Shown here in pieces: positions 35,395 to 43,210 of a stretch of DNA of 64,000 bases; within the stretch, counting starts at the first letter, position 1, and the number at the start of each line of letters is the position of its first letter. The notes under the pieces are model-generated. The model was not told where the DNA came from. It saw nothing but the letters and a program-made list of their open reading frames with translations, and did not search any database. A program made the translations under genes and the position numbers. This DNA comes from CAJXSN01 sp947492235 (GTDB lineage: Bacteria > Pseudomonadota > Alphaproteobacteria > Sphingomonadales > Sphingomonadaceae): assembly GCF_042492175.1 (NCBI RefSeq), contig NZ_CP170453.1, forward strand, positions 1,488,001-1,552,000. The letters run 5' to 3'.

Positions 35395-35736
35395 ATGGCG
35401 AAAATCGTAATTTCCGCGCAGGTCGACCTGCCTGCCGAGAAGCGCGACGAGGCGCTGCGAACTGCGCAGCCCTTTATTGACGGCGCATTGTCGCAGGACG
35501 GCTGCATCCATTATGACTGGAGTGCGGATCTGAACAATCCGACCCGCGTCAATGTGTTCGAGGAATGGGAAAGCGAGGAAGCGCTGGCCCATCACTTTGC
35601 GAACAAGGAATATGCCGGAATGCTGGCCCATATGGGCAGCTTCGGGATCGAAAATGCGGTCAGCAAGAAATACCGCGTCGATGCGGAAGGCCCTGTCTAT
35701 GGCAGCGAAGGCAAGCCGACCGAGAAGTTTGAATAG
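35395..35736 (+). CDS. ABM-domain putative quinol monooxygenase, copy 2
   Basis: A 113-residue single ABM domain of YgiN type: KIVISAQVDLPAEKRDEALRT, DGCIHYDWSADLNNPTRV, FEEWESEEALAHHFANKEY. The His pair in ALAHHF is a family feature. Start at 35395 (ATG); a TTG two codons upstream is possible. Small cofactor-free monooxygenases of this kind act on quinols, but several members only stabilise partners. It is followed after six bases by the mobA-like gene. Confidence 0.82.
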   Translation: MAKIVISAQVDLPAEKRDEALRTAQPFIDGALSQDGCIHYDWSADLNNPTRVNVFEEWESEEALAHHFANKEYAGMLAHMGSFGIENAVSKKYRVDAEGPVYGSEGKPTEKFE

Positions 35737-35742
35737 CCACGT

Positions 35743-36264
35743 ATGAAGCTGCTGGGGGCGGTGTTGGCCGGTGGGCAATCGCGCCGGTTCGGGAGCGACA
35801 AGGCTGAGGCATTGCTTGAGGGTCGCAGGCTGATTGACCTTGTCGCGGATGCGCTCGCCCCGCAATGCGCGGCGCTTGTCGTGTGTGGCCGGGTAGACCA
35901 TGCGTTCACCTGTCTGCCCGACCGACCAGGACCCGGCATCGGTCCGCTAGGCGGGCTTGCCGCTGCACTGCATCATGCTGCGTCGCAGGGGTATGATGCA
36001 GTGCTCAGTGCCGGTTGCGATGTGCCGAACCTGCCGGGCAATCTTGCGCAGCTTCTTTCGGGCGATCGCGCCCGCGCATCCATTGCCGAAAGCCAGCCTG
36101 TGATCGGGTTATGGCCATCCGGGCTGACCGTGCCGCTGGACGGGTTTATCGCTGACGGAGGCCGCGCGCTTTATGGATTCGCCGAGCATGTGAAGGCGCG
36201 GTCGGTCGTCATCGATCCGCCGCTCGCCAATGTGAACAGGCCGGAGGATTTGCCCCCGGCCTAG
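35743..36264 (+). CDS. mobA: Molybdenum cofactor guanylyltransferase-like protein
   Basis: A 173-residue nucleotidyltransferase with the signature LAGGQSRRFGSDKAEALLEG at residues 8-27, GIGPLGGLAAALHHA near residue 65 and SAGCDVPNLP near residue 90. MobA adds GMP from GTP to Mo-molybdopterin, giving the bis-MGD cofactor of DMSO-reductase-family enzymes. It is somewhat shorter than standard MobA (about 190-200). Just such an enzyme is encoded at 37414. This location inside a catabolic region suggests a dedicated copy or the genome's only one; which cannot be told here. Confidence 0.85.
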   Translation: MKLLGAVLAGGQSRRFGSDKAEALLEGRRLIDLVADALAPQCAALVVCGRVDHAFTCLPDRPGPGIGPLGGLAAALHHAASQGYDAVLSAGCDVPNLPGNLAQLLSGDRARASIAESQPVIGLWPSGLTVPLDGFIADGGRALYGFAEHVKARSVVIDPPLANVNRPEDLPPA

Positions 36265-36270
36265 CTCGCT

Positions 36271-37272
36271 TTAGAGCTTCAACATCTGCTTTCCGCGGTT
36301 CTTCCCGGTGAAAAGCCGCTTCAATGTCTCTGGCGCGTTTTCGAAGCCTTCCTGAATGTCTTCCTGATAGGTCAGCTTGCCGTCCTGCACGAAGCTTTCG
36401 ATCCGCTTACGGATGGCTGGAAACTCCGCCATCCAATCGATTACGATAAAGCCGGCCATGCTCGCGCGGCGGAAGATCAGGTTGAAATAATTGCCCGGGC
36501 CAGTGGGTGTGCCGCCGCTTTCGTACCGGCTGATCCCGCCGCACACGACCACCCGTGCTCCGGTGGCGATATTGGCCAGCATATCGTCAAGGATCGCACC
36601 GCCGACATTGTCGAAGATGACATCGACACCGCGCGGGCAATGCTGCTTGATCTGGGCTTTCACATCGTCGGCCTTGTAATCGATTGCCGCGTCATAGCCG
36701 CCTTCTTCGACCAGCCATTTGCACTTGTCCGGTCCGCCCGCGATACCAACGGCGCGGCACCCGGCGACTTTCGCCAATTGCCCGACCACAGAGCCGGTCG
36801 CGCCGGCAGCGCCCGAGACCAGAACGGTATCACCTGCCACCGGCTTGCCCACTTTGAACAGCCCGCAATAGGCCGTCATGCCGGTGGTGCCCAAGACCGA
36901 GAGATGCGCCGTCGGTGGCAGGTCGGTATCGACTTTGAACAGTCCCTCGCCGTCATGCAGGCAATATTCGGTCCAGATATTGCTGCCGAAAACCATGTCG
37001 CCCTTGGCAAATTTGCCGCCATTGCTTTCCACCACTTCGAGAATGGCACTGCCGCGCATGACATCGCCGATATTCATTGGCGCGACGTAGTCCGCGATGT
37101 TCTCCATCCAGCCCTTCATCGCCGGATCGAAGCCGAGGTAATGCGTTTTGAGCAGCATCTGCCCTTCGCTCGGATCGCCGATCTCTGTCTCGACCAGCTT
37201 GAAGTCGCCATCTTCGATGCCCCGTCCGCGAGGGTGATCGTTCAGCAGCCATTGGCGCGATGTCGTGGTCAT
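36271..37272 (-). CDS. Zinc-free medium-chain NADP-dependent oxidoreductase, copy 3
   Basis: A 333-residue member of the four-copy MDR set. N-terminus TSRQWLLNDHPRG, the common form for PTGR/CurA-like reductases. NADPH loop VLVSGAAGATGSVVGQLAKVAGC near residue 150, GIAGGPDKCKWL (Asp for Glu in the shared motif), and FDNVGGAILDDMLANI. It is divergent from the molybdoenzyme gene and shares with it the gap holding operator copy 7. It probably reduces an enone or enoyl ester. Confidence 0.9.
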   Translation of the reverse strand: MTTTSRQWLLNDHPRGRGIEDGDFKLVETEIGDPSEGQMLLKTHYLGFDPAMKGWMENIADYVAPMNIGDVMRGSAILEVVESNGGKFAKGDMVFGSNIWTEYCLHDGEGLFKVDTDLPPTAHLSVLGTTGMTAYCGLFKVGKPVAGDTVLVSGAAGATGSVVGQLAKVAGCRAVGIAGGPDKCKWLVEEGGYDAAIDYKADDVKAQIKQHCPRGVDVIFDNVGGAILDDMLANIATGARVVVCGGISRYESGGTPTGPGNYFNLIFRRASMAGFIVIDWMAEFPAIRKRIESFVQDGKLTYQEDIQEGFENAPETLKRLFTGKNRGKQMLKL

Positions 37273-37342
37273 GGGGAAGTCTCCTTCAGATGGGATGATC
37301 TGTGTGGCTGCCCTAATCGTGGGGAGCGCGCCGGCACACCAC

Positions 37343-37360
37343 GGGCAAAAGTGTCAGTCG
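37343..37360 (+). promoter_or_regulatory. Candidate regulon operator, copy 7
   Basis: GGGCAAAAGTGTCAGTCG matches 16 of 18 consensus positions. It is 53 bp before the molybdoenzyme gene and 70 bp from the divergent MDR start. Confidence 0.42.
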
Positions 37361-37413
37361 GTGCGGCCCTGCTTCTCTGGTAATTCAGCGACAATCAAAA
37401 GAGGACCGAGACG

Positions 37414-39552
37414 ATGGGTATCCAGACACACAAGACTTTCTGCCGTTTTTGCCATGCCAATTGCGCTATGCTGGTCGATGTGGAGGACGGGAAAGTTCTT
37501 TCCGTTCGCGGCGACCCGGATGATCCGGAATATGGCGGCTACACCTGCAAAAAGGGCCGCGAACTGCCCGATAGCCACAATTCCGAAGACCGCCTGCACC
37601 ACAGTCTGGTGCGCGGTGACGACGGGGTTCGCCGGGAAACGCCGATGCCCGAGGCGCTGGCGCATGTCAGCAGCGAAATACGCCGCCTGATCGACGAGCA
37701 CGGCCCTGATTCCATCGCGCTGTTCATGGGCTCTGGCGGTTATCAAAACAGCTCTGCGATGATGGCCACGATGAGCCTGGCGCAGGCGATCGGAACCAAA
37801 CACTTCTTCACCTCTGTGACGCTGGACCAGCCTGCGAAGGTGTTCACCACCGAACGCTATGGCAAGTGGATGGGCGGATCGAACAATTTCTCCGAAGCCG
37901 ACGTTGCGCTGTTCATTGGCAACAACCCGATCGTCTCGCATTATTCGCCTGTGGGCGGCGTGCCGCCGTTCAGCCCTTCCAAACGGATTAGGGACCGGAA
38001 GAAAGAGGGCATGAAAGTGATCGTGGCCGACCCGCGTCTCGCGGAGGTGGGCCAGCTCGCCGATATTCATCTGCCCGTGAAGCCGGGCGAGGATCCTGCG
38101 CTACTGGCCGGTATGCTCAATGTAATTTTCAACGAAGAGCTGTACGATCGCAATTTCGCTGCTGCCCATATCGACGGGATGGAGCAATTGATGAAGGCGG
38201 TCGAAGCGTTCCCGCCCGATGTCGCGGCCGAGCGTGCGGGTGTGGAGAAGGACCAGCTAATCGCCGCCGCACGGATGTTTGCTGGCGGGTCCAAGGGCTG
38301 CGCTGTCACCGGCACAGGTCCGGAAATGGCGGGGAACGGCACGCTGACCGAATATCTGGTCACCTGCCTCAACACCGTATGCGCGCGGTTCAAGCAGGAA
38401 GGCGAGAAATGCAGCGTGCCGGGTGTGTTTACCGCCCAGTCGCCCAAGCGCGCGCAGGTTGCCCCGCCCGCGCCTATGTTTGGCGCAGAAGGCATGGCAA
38501 AATCGCGTTTCCGCGGTCTTGGCCAATTGCTGTTCGAAATGCCCTGCAACATTATGGCGGATGAGATTCTCACTCCCGGCGAAGGGCAAATCCGCGCGCT
38601 GATCTCTGTGGGCGGCAATCCCGAAGTCGGCTTCCCAAACCAGCTCAAAATGCGCCGCGCGCTCGATGATCTGGAGCTGTTCGTGCAGATCGATCCATGG
38701 ATGTCGGCCAGCGCGAAACGTGCCGATGTTATCCTTGCGCCCAAGCAATGTCTGGAGCGTGAGGATATCACCAACCTGTCGGAATGGTGGCACGAGAAAG
38801 CCTATGCCCGCTATACCGAAGCGGTGACCGACGCGCCCGGCGACACCATCGATGAGTTCGAAATGATGTGGCACATTGGCAAGCATCTGGGCGTCGAGAT
38901 GAAGCTGCCCGGCGGTCCGGTGCCGATGGACGAATGCCCCAGCAAGCAGGAATTCCTCGATCTGATGACCGCTGGCTGTCTGGTCCCGCCCAGCAAGGTG
39001 CGCGAAGATGCGCGTGCTGCTGGAGGTTCGGCTGTGGTCTATGACGATCTGCACCCAATCGTGGAATCTGCCGACGAGCAAGAGGAGCAGCGCCGGTTCA
39101 ACCTCAATGCTGGCGATATGCCCAAGCAGCTGGAGAAATACGGAGCCGACGAAGCGCGCGCTGCCGGTTTCGATTTCCGCCTGATCTCGCGTCGTTCAAA
39201 AGGGCGGTTCAACTCGATTGGCCAGCCGCTCAAGAACCTCGGCAAGAAGGTCACCACCAACCCGGCCTATATCCATCCTGAGGATATGGAGGCGAAGGGG
39301 ATCGCAGAGGGGGATATTGTCGAGATCAGCAGTGCTCATTCCAGCATCCACGGCGTGGCAAAGCCCAGTGACCGCGTGCGGCGTGGGCTGATTTCCATGG
39401 CGCATGCCTTCGGTGATTCCGAAGCGGGCAAGCACAATGTCCGCGAAATGGGCGGCTCGACCAACCGGCTGACAAGTGACGAGGTCGATTACGATCCGAT
39501 CACCGGACAGGCGTTGCAGAGCGCCATTCCGGTGCGGATCGCGGCGGCTTAG
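37414..39552 (+). CDS. Molybdopterin-dependent oxidoreductase, DMSO reductase family
   Basis: A 712-residue protein. The N-terminal [4Fe-4S] site is formed by CRFCHANC (Cys 10, 13, 17) and the later GYTCKKG Cys near residue 46. MGD-binding stretches include LFIGNNPIVSHYSP near residue 170, VIVADPRL, TGTGPEMAGNG and ISVGGNPEVGFPN, and a C-terminal MopB domain begins near residue 600 (RFNSIGQPLKNLG). No Tat signal is present, so it is cytoplasmic. The molybdenum ligand cannot be assigned by eye. No partner subunit lies adjacent. It heads a plus-strand run of genes reaching to 48703. It may hydroxylate or hydrate a substrate with water rather than O2 (inference). Confidence 0.88.
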   Translation: MGIQTHKTFCRFCHANCAMLVDVEDGKVLSVRGDPDDPEYGGYTCKKGRELPDSHNSEDRLHHSLVRGDDGVRRETPMPEALAHVSSEIRRLIDEHGPDSIALFMGSGGYQNSSAMMATMSLAQAIGTKHFFTSVTLDQPAKVFTTERYGKWMGGSNNFSEADVALFIGNNPIVSHYSPVGGVPPFSPSKRIRDRKKEGMKVIVADPRLAEVGQLADIHLPVKPGEDPALLAGMLNVIFNEELYDRNFAAAHIDGMEQLMKAVEAFPPDVAAERAGVEKDQLIAAARMFAGGSKGCAVTGTGPEMAGNGTLTEYLVTCLNTVCARFKQEGEKCSVPGVFTAQSPKRAQVAPPAPMFGAEGMAKSRFRGLGQLLFEMPCNIMADEILTPGEGQIRALISVGGNPEVGFPNQLKMRRALDDLELFVQIDPWMSASAKRADVILAPKQCLEREDITNLSEWWHEKAYARYTEAVTDAPGDTIDEFEMMWHIGKHLGVEMKLPGGPVPMDECPSKQEFLDLMTAGCLVPPSKVREDARAAGGSAVVYDDLHPIVESADEQEEQRRFNLNAGDMPKQLEKYGADEARAAGFDFRLISRRSKGRFNSIGQPLKNLGKKVTTNPAYIHPEDMEAKGIAEGDIVEISSAHSSIHGVAKPSDRVRRGLISMAHAFGDSEAGKHNVREMGGSTNRLTSDEVDYDPITGQALQSAIPVRIAAA

Positions 39553-39577
39553 CGCAACAACACACCGGCCCCTTTTC

Positions 39578-39669
39578 CCGCTCATCCTGAGCTTGTCGAA
39601 GGATTGCTCTCTTCTTTTGCTGTCGGGCAAAAAAGCAGGACAACCCTTCGGCAGGCTCAGGGCGAGCGG
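39578..39669. repeat. REP palindrome (sphingomonad type)
   Basis: Inverted arms CTCATCCTGAGCTTGTCG at 39581 and GGCAGGCTCAGGGCGAG ending near 39667, separated by about 45 bases. Each arm extends with CGAAGG/CCTTCG. It lies between the molybdoenzyme and MDR copy 4 genes on the same strand, where it could reduce readthrough or stabilise the upstream message. Confidence 0.8.
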
Positions 39670-39693
39670 CCTCTCTTTGGAGTTCAAATATCC

Positions 39694-40704
39694 ATGCCTG
39701 ACAATCGCCGTTTCCTACTTCAGCGCCGCCCTGATGGCGAGCCTGTCGAACAAGATTTCGAGCTGGTCACCCAGCCGAATCCGGAACTGGCGGATGGCCA
39801 GTTTCTGATCCGCAACCACTACGCGTCACTCGATCCGGCGATGCGCGGCTGGATGGATGCAGGGGGCAATTACATGCCGCCCGTTCCGCTTGGCGATGCC
39901 ATGCGGGCCTCCACCATCGGCGTGGTCGAGGAAAGCAAGGCGGAAGGGTTCGAGAAGGGCCAGTGGGTCATGGGTCTGAACGCGATCGAGGAATATTCGG
40001 TCGGCGAAGTGGGCGGCTTTACCCAGCCGATCGACCCTTCGCTGGTGCCCAGCGTGACCAACTATCTGTCGATCTTCGGCGCGGTCGGGATGACCGCCTA
40101 TTTCGGTTTCCTCGAAGTGTGCGAGCCGAAGGAAGGCGAGACCGTTCTGGTGACAGGCGCGGCGGGCGCGGTGGGTTCGCTGGTCGGCCAATTGGCCAAG
40201 ATCAAAGGATGCCGCGCTGTCGGCATCGCTGGCGGGCCGGAGAAATGCGCAAAGTTGACCGAGAAATACGGCTTCGATGCAGCGATTGATTACAAGGGCA
40301 AGGACGAGGAAGCGCTGACCAAGGCCATCGCCGAAGCAGCGCCAGGCGGCGTCGATGTGATCTTCGAGAACGTTGGCGGCATCATTCTTGATGCAGGCCT
40401 TATGAACCTCAATCTCTACGCCCGGATCGGCCTGTGCGGCCTGATCAGCGAGTACAACAAGCCGCCCGTTGGCGCACGCAATCTATGGCAGCTGATCGTC
40501 AACCGCGCCCATATCCGCGGGCTGCTGGTGGCTGACTATGTCGAACGTTTCGGCGAAGGCGCAGCCACAATGGGCGAATGGGCTGCAGCCGGTAAGCTGA
40601 CCATCGAAGAGCATGTCGATGAAGGCATCGAGGGCACTTACGACAGCTTCATGCGCCTGTTTGCCGGGACCAATCAGGGCAAGATGATCCTGAAACTGGC
40701 TTAG
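39694..40704 (+). CDS. Zinc-free medium-chain NADP-dependent oxidoreductase, copy 4
   Basis: A 336-residue MDR protein. NADPH loop VLVTGAAGAVGSLVGQLAKI near residue 150, GIAGGPEKCAKL, and FENVGGIILDAGLMNL. The frame is open upstream across the REP element; the Met at 39694 (PDNRRFLLQ) is taken as start, with GGAG about 11 bases before it. It resembles copy 3 most closely. It is followed by a ThuA-like gene after four bases. Confidence 0.9.
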   Translation: MPDNRRFLLQRRPDGEPVEQDFELVTQPNPELADGQFLIRNHYASLDPAMRGWMDAGGNYMPPVPLGDAMRASTIGVVEESKAEGFEKGQWVMGLNAIEEYSVGEVGGFTQPIDPSLVPSVTNYLSIFGAVGMTAYFGFLEVCEPKEGETVLVTGAAGAVGSLVGQLAKIKGCRAVGIAGGPEKCAKLTEKYGFDAAIDYKGKDEEALTKAIAEAAPGGVDVIFENVGGIILDAGLMNLNLYARIGLCGLISEYNKPPVGARNLWQLIVNRAHIRGLLVADYVERFGEGAATMGEWAAAGKLTIEEHVDEGIEGTYDSFMRLFAGTNQGKMILKLA

Positions 40705-40708
40705 CCCG

Positions 40709-41482
40709 GTGACCGGCAGTCTTCTTGTCCTGTCCTGGGGGCATCCCTACGAGGCAGAGCCCTTTGATGAGCTGATCAACAATCTGGGCGATTGGGATGT
40801 GACACACCTGCTTCATCCGGAAGCGGAGGAGGCCGTTGCGGGCGGGGCAGCACGGGATGCCGACGCTGTGCTGTTCTACGATATGGGCGGCTACACTTTC
40901 GCCGATAATTGGGTCACGTCCCGTCCGCCGTCCGAAGGGTTCCGCCGCGCAATTGTCGAGCGTTTCGAGAGCGGTCGCGGCGCGGTGGCCATGCACCACG
41001 CGCTGGCCGGCTGGGCCGACTGGCCCGAATGGCATGAGATGCTGGGCGGCCGCTTCCTCTATACGCCCGGCGAAGTACGCGGGAAAAAAGTGCTCGATTC
41101 CGGCTATCGCCATGATGTGGAGTACAACGCGCAGGTCGTGGCGCGGCATCCGGTGACAGAGGGCCTGCCTGACAGCTTCCCGGTGTGCGACGAGCTGTAT
41201 CTGGCGGAAATTTTCGAAGCCGATGTCGAGCCGCTCGTCCGCTCCGACTACGCGTTTACGCGCGACAATTTCTATTCCGCGGCGCTGGGCATTTCGGGCA
41301 CGATGTACTCCAATGAAGGCTGGGACCATCCGCCCGGCAGCAATCTGGTCGCGTGGCACAAGCAGGTTGCCAACGCTCCGCTGGTCTATCTGCAGTTCGG
41401 GGATAGCCCGGTCACATACCGCAACCCGCATGTCCGCAAGATGCTGGCCAATGCGCTTAAATTCGTTGGAGAAAAACCATGA
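40709..41482 (+). CDS. ThuA-like domain protein, copy 1
   Basis: A 257-residue protein with a class I glutamine amidotransferase-like fold of the ThuA group. Visible pieces are LLVLSWGHPYEAEPFDELIN at the start, AVLFYDMGGYTF, a GRGAVAMHHALAGWADWPEW block near residue 90 where ThuA proteins have AFHGGT, CDELYLAEIF near residue 160 and VYLQFGDSPVTYRNPHVRKM near the end. GTG start at 40709. ThuA proteins belong to 3-keto-disaccharide metabolism in rhizobia; the role here is unknown. It overlaps the next gene by four bases (ATGA). Confidence 0.75.
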   Translation: MTGSLLVLSWGHPYEAEPFDELINNLGDWDVTHLLHPEAEEAVAGGAARDADAVLFYDMGGYTFADNWVTSRPPSEGFRRAIVERFESGRGAVAMHHALAGWADWPEWHEMLGGRFLYTPGEVRGKKVLDSGYRHDVEYNAQVVARHPVTEGLPDSFPVCDELYLAEIFEADVEPLVRSDYAFTRDNFYSAALGISGTMYSNEGWDHPPGSNLVAWHKQVANAPLVYLQFGDSPVTYRNPHVRKMLANALKFVGEKP

Positions 41483-41871
41483 CCCCGACCGAGACCGTCG
41501 AAGCCTTCATCGCCATGTGGAACAACGGCGACTTTGCGGCGATGGAGGGGGTGTTTACCGACGATGCCGTCTACCACAATATTCCGATGGAGCCGGTCAC
41601 AGGCAAGGCCGCGATCATGGCGGTCATCAACGGCTTCATGGCCGATGTGAACCATTGCGACTGGGAGACCCACCATATCGCGGCCAATGGCGGTGTCGTT
41701 CTGACCGAACGGACCGACCGGTTCATGATGAACAGTGGCAAGGTGGCAGCTGTCCGTGTGATGGGCACGTTCGAGGTCGACAGCGATGGTCTGATTTCCG
41801 CATGGCGCGACTATTTCGACAGCGCCGAGATGGCCCGCGAATTCGGCATGGGTGCTCCGGGCGACGGTTGA
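41479..41871 (+). CDS. Limonene-1,2-epoxide hydrolase-like protein
   Basis: A 130-residue NTF2-fold protein that keeps the whole active-site set of limonene-1,2-epoxide hydrolase. Tyr 32 and Asn 34 are in VYHNIPM (water-holding Tyr/Asn), Arg 78 and Asp 80 in TERTDRF, and Asp 111 in WRDYFD. This Asp-Arg-Asp arrangement activates water to open an epoxide in one step. The length is close to the family's usual 149 minus its N-terminal arm. A neighbouring P450 (41957) could make the epoxide. Other NTF2-like proteins in the window do not have this set. Confidence 0.82.
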   Translation: MTPTETVEAFIAMWNNGDFAAMEGVFTDDAVYHNIPMEPVTGKAAIMAVINGFMADVNHCDWETHHIAANGGVVLTERTDRFMMNSGKVAAVRVMGTFEVDSDGLISAWRDYFDSAEMAREFGMGAPGDG

Positions 41872-41956
41872 GGCAAGCCGCCTAACAATTTCACGTATCG
41901 CTCTTGGCGGCACGGGCGGGCAGAGTCCCGGCAATTGAACTCTGGAGTGCCGTTTC

Positions 41957-43207
41957 GTGAACAAGCCCGTCGACCCCGCCACATTCTTCGCGCCCGAAGT
42001 CCTGACAGACCCGTTCGACTATTACCGTCAAATGTTCGACGACGGCGTGAAAATGCGGCAATTCCCCGAAATGAACACACATGTTGTGTTCGATTACGCG
42101 CTCTGCAGCGAAGCTACCGGCCGACCGGAAGAGTTTTCCAACGACTTCGCCGGGATGATGGGCGCGGAAGACGAAGAAATTCAGGAGATATTGAAGGACG
42201 GCTGGGACAATCCTGCGACGCTGCTCACCGCCGATCATCCGGTCCACACCCGCAATCGCAAGCTCGTCAATCTCGCCTTCTCCGCCCCGCGCGTCAACGC
42301 GATCGAGGAAGACATGCGGACCAAGTCGATCGAGCTGATCGAGAAGATGGCCGACAAGGGCAAAGCGGAGTTCGTCGAAGAATTTGCCATCCCCTTGCCG
42401 GTGGCGATGATTGCCCAGCAGATCGGTCTCGACAACGATCCCAAGCAGGTAAAATATTGGTCCGATGCTGCGGTCGACCGGTTCAGCCAGATGGTCGGGC
42501 GTGAACGGCAGCTCGAATGCGCGCGCAGCTTCGTGCAGTACCAGAAATACATGAAGACCAAGATCGACGAGCGCCGCGCCAATGGCGGGGACGATCTGCT
42601 GACCGATCTGGTCGAGGCGCGGGTCGAGGGCGAGACTCCGCTGACCGACGAGGAAATCATGTCGATCATGCAGCAATTCATGGTCGCCGGTAACGAGACG
42701 ACGACGTCCACCATTGCAGGCGGACTGCTCCAACTGATCCGCAATCCCGAACAGATGGAAAAAGCGAAAGCCGCTGCCGGCGGACGCGATCCCAAGCTGA
42801 TCGGCAATCTGGTGGAGGAAGCACTGCGTTACGAAACGCCGACCGCCGGCATGTGGCGCGTGGTTACGAAGGATACCGAACTGGGCGGCGTCGAGCTGAA
42901 GCAAGGCAGCATGCTGCAGCTTCGCTATGCCGCCGCCAATCGCGATCCGGCCAAGTTCGAGAACCCCGACAAGTTCGATATCGAGCGCAAGAATGCGCGC
43001 GCGCACCTCGCCTTTGGCAAGGGTCCGCATATGTGTGTGGGTAACATGCTGAGCCGCAAGGAAATGCTGGTCGCGTTCGACGAATTGCTGGAGCGGCTGG
43101 ACCATTTCGAAGTGGATGATGAGAGCGGGATTACGGTCCTCCCCAACATCCTGCTGCGCGGCATCACCAAATTGCCGATCAAGTTTCAGCGAGCGGACGC
43201 TGCCTGA
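41957..43207 (+). CDS. Cytochrome P450, copy 3
   Basis: A 416-residue P450. I-helix FMVAGNETTTSTIAGG near residue 245, ExxR in VEEALRYETPTAGMWR near residue 290, and haem loop AFGKGPHMCVGNML with Cys 360. GTG start at 41957. It is placed directly before an ACAD, a DUF35 protein and a thiolase-like protein, the same order type as CYP125 in the mycobacterial igr operon. A role in oxidising a side chain or ring before CoA-linked degradation is inferred. Confidence 0.94.
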   Translation: MNKPVDPATFFAPEVLTDPFDYYRQMFDDGVKMRQFPEMNTHVVFDYALCSEATGRPEEFSNDFAGMMGAEDEEIQEILKDGWDNPATLLTADHPVHTRNRKLVNLAFSAPRVNAIEEDMRTKSIELIEKMADKGKAEFVEEFAIPLPVAMIAQQIGLDNDPKQVKYWSDAAVDRFSQMVGRERQLECARSFVQYQKYMKTKIDERRANGGDDLLTDLVEARVEGETPLTDEEIMSIMQQFMVAGNETTTSTIAGGLLQLIRNPEQMEKAKAAAGGRDPKLIGNLVEEALRYETPTAGMWRVVTKDTELGGVELKQGSMLQLRYAAANRDPAKFENPDKFDIERKNARAHLAFGKGPHMCVGNMLSRKEMLVAFDELLERLDHFEVDDESGITVLPNILLRGITKLPIKFQRADAA

Positions 43208-43210
43208 GCC

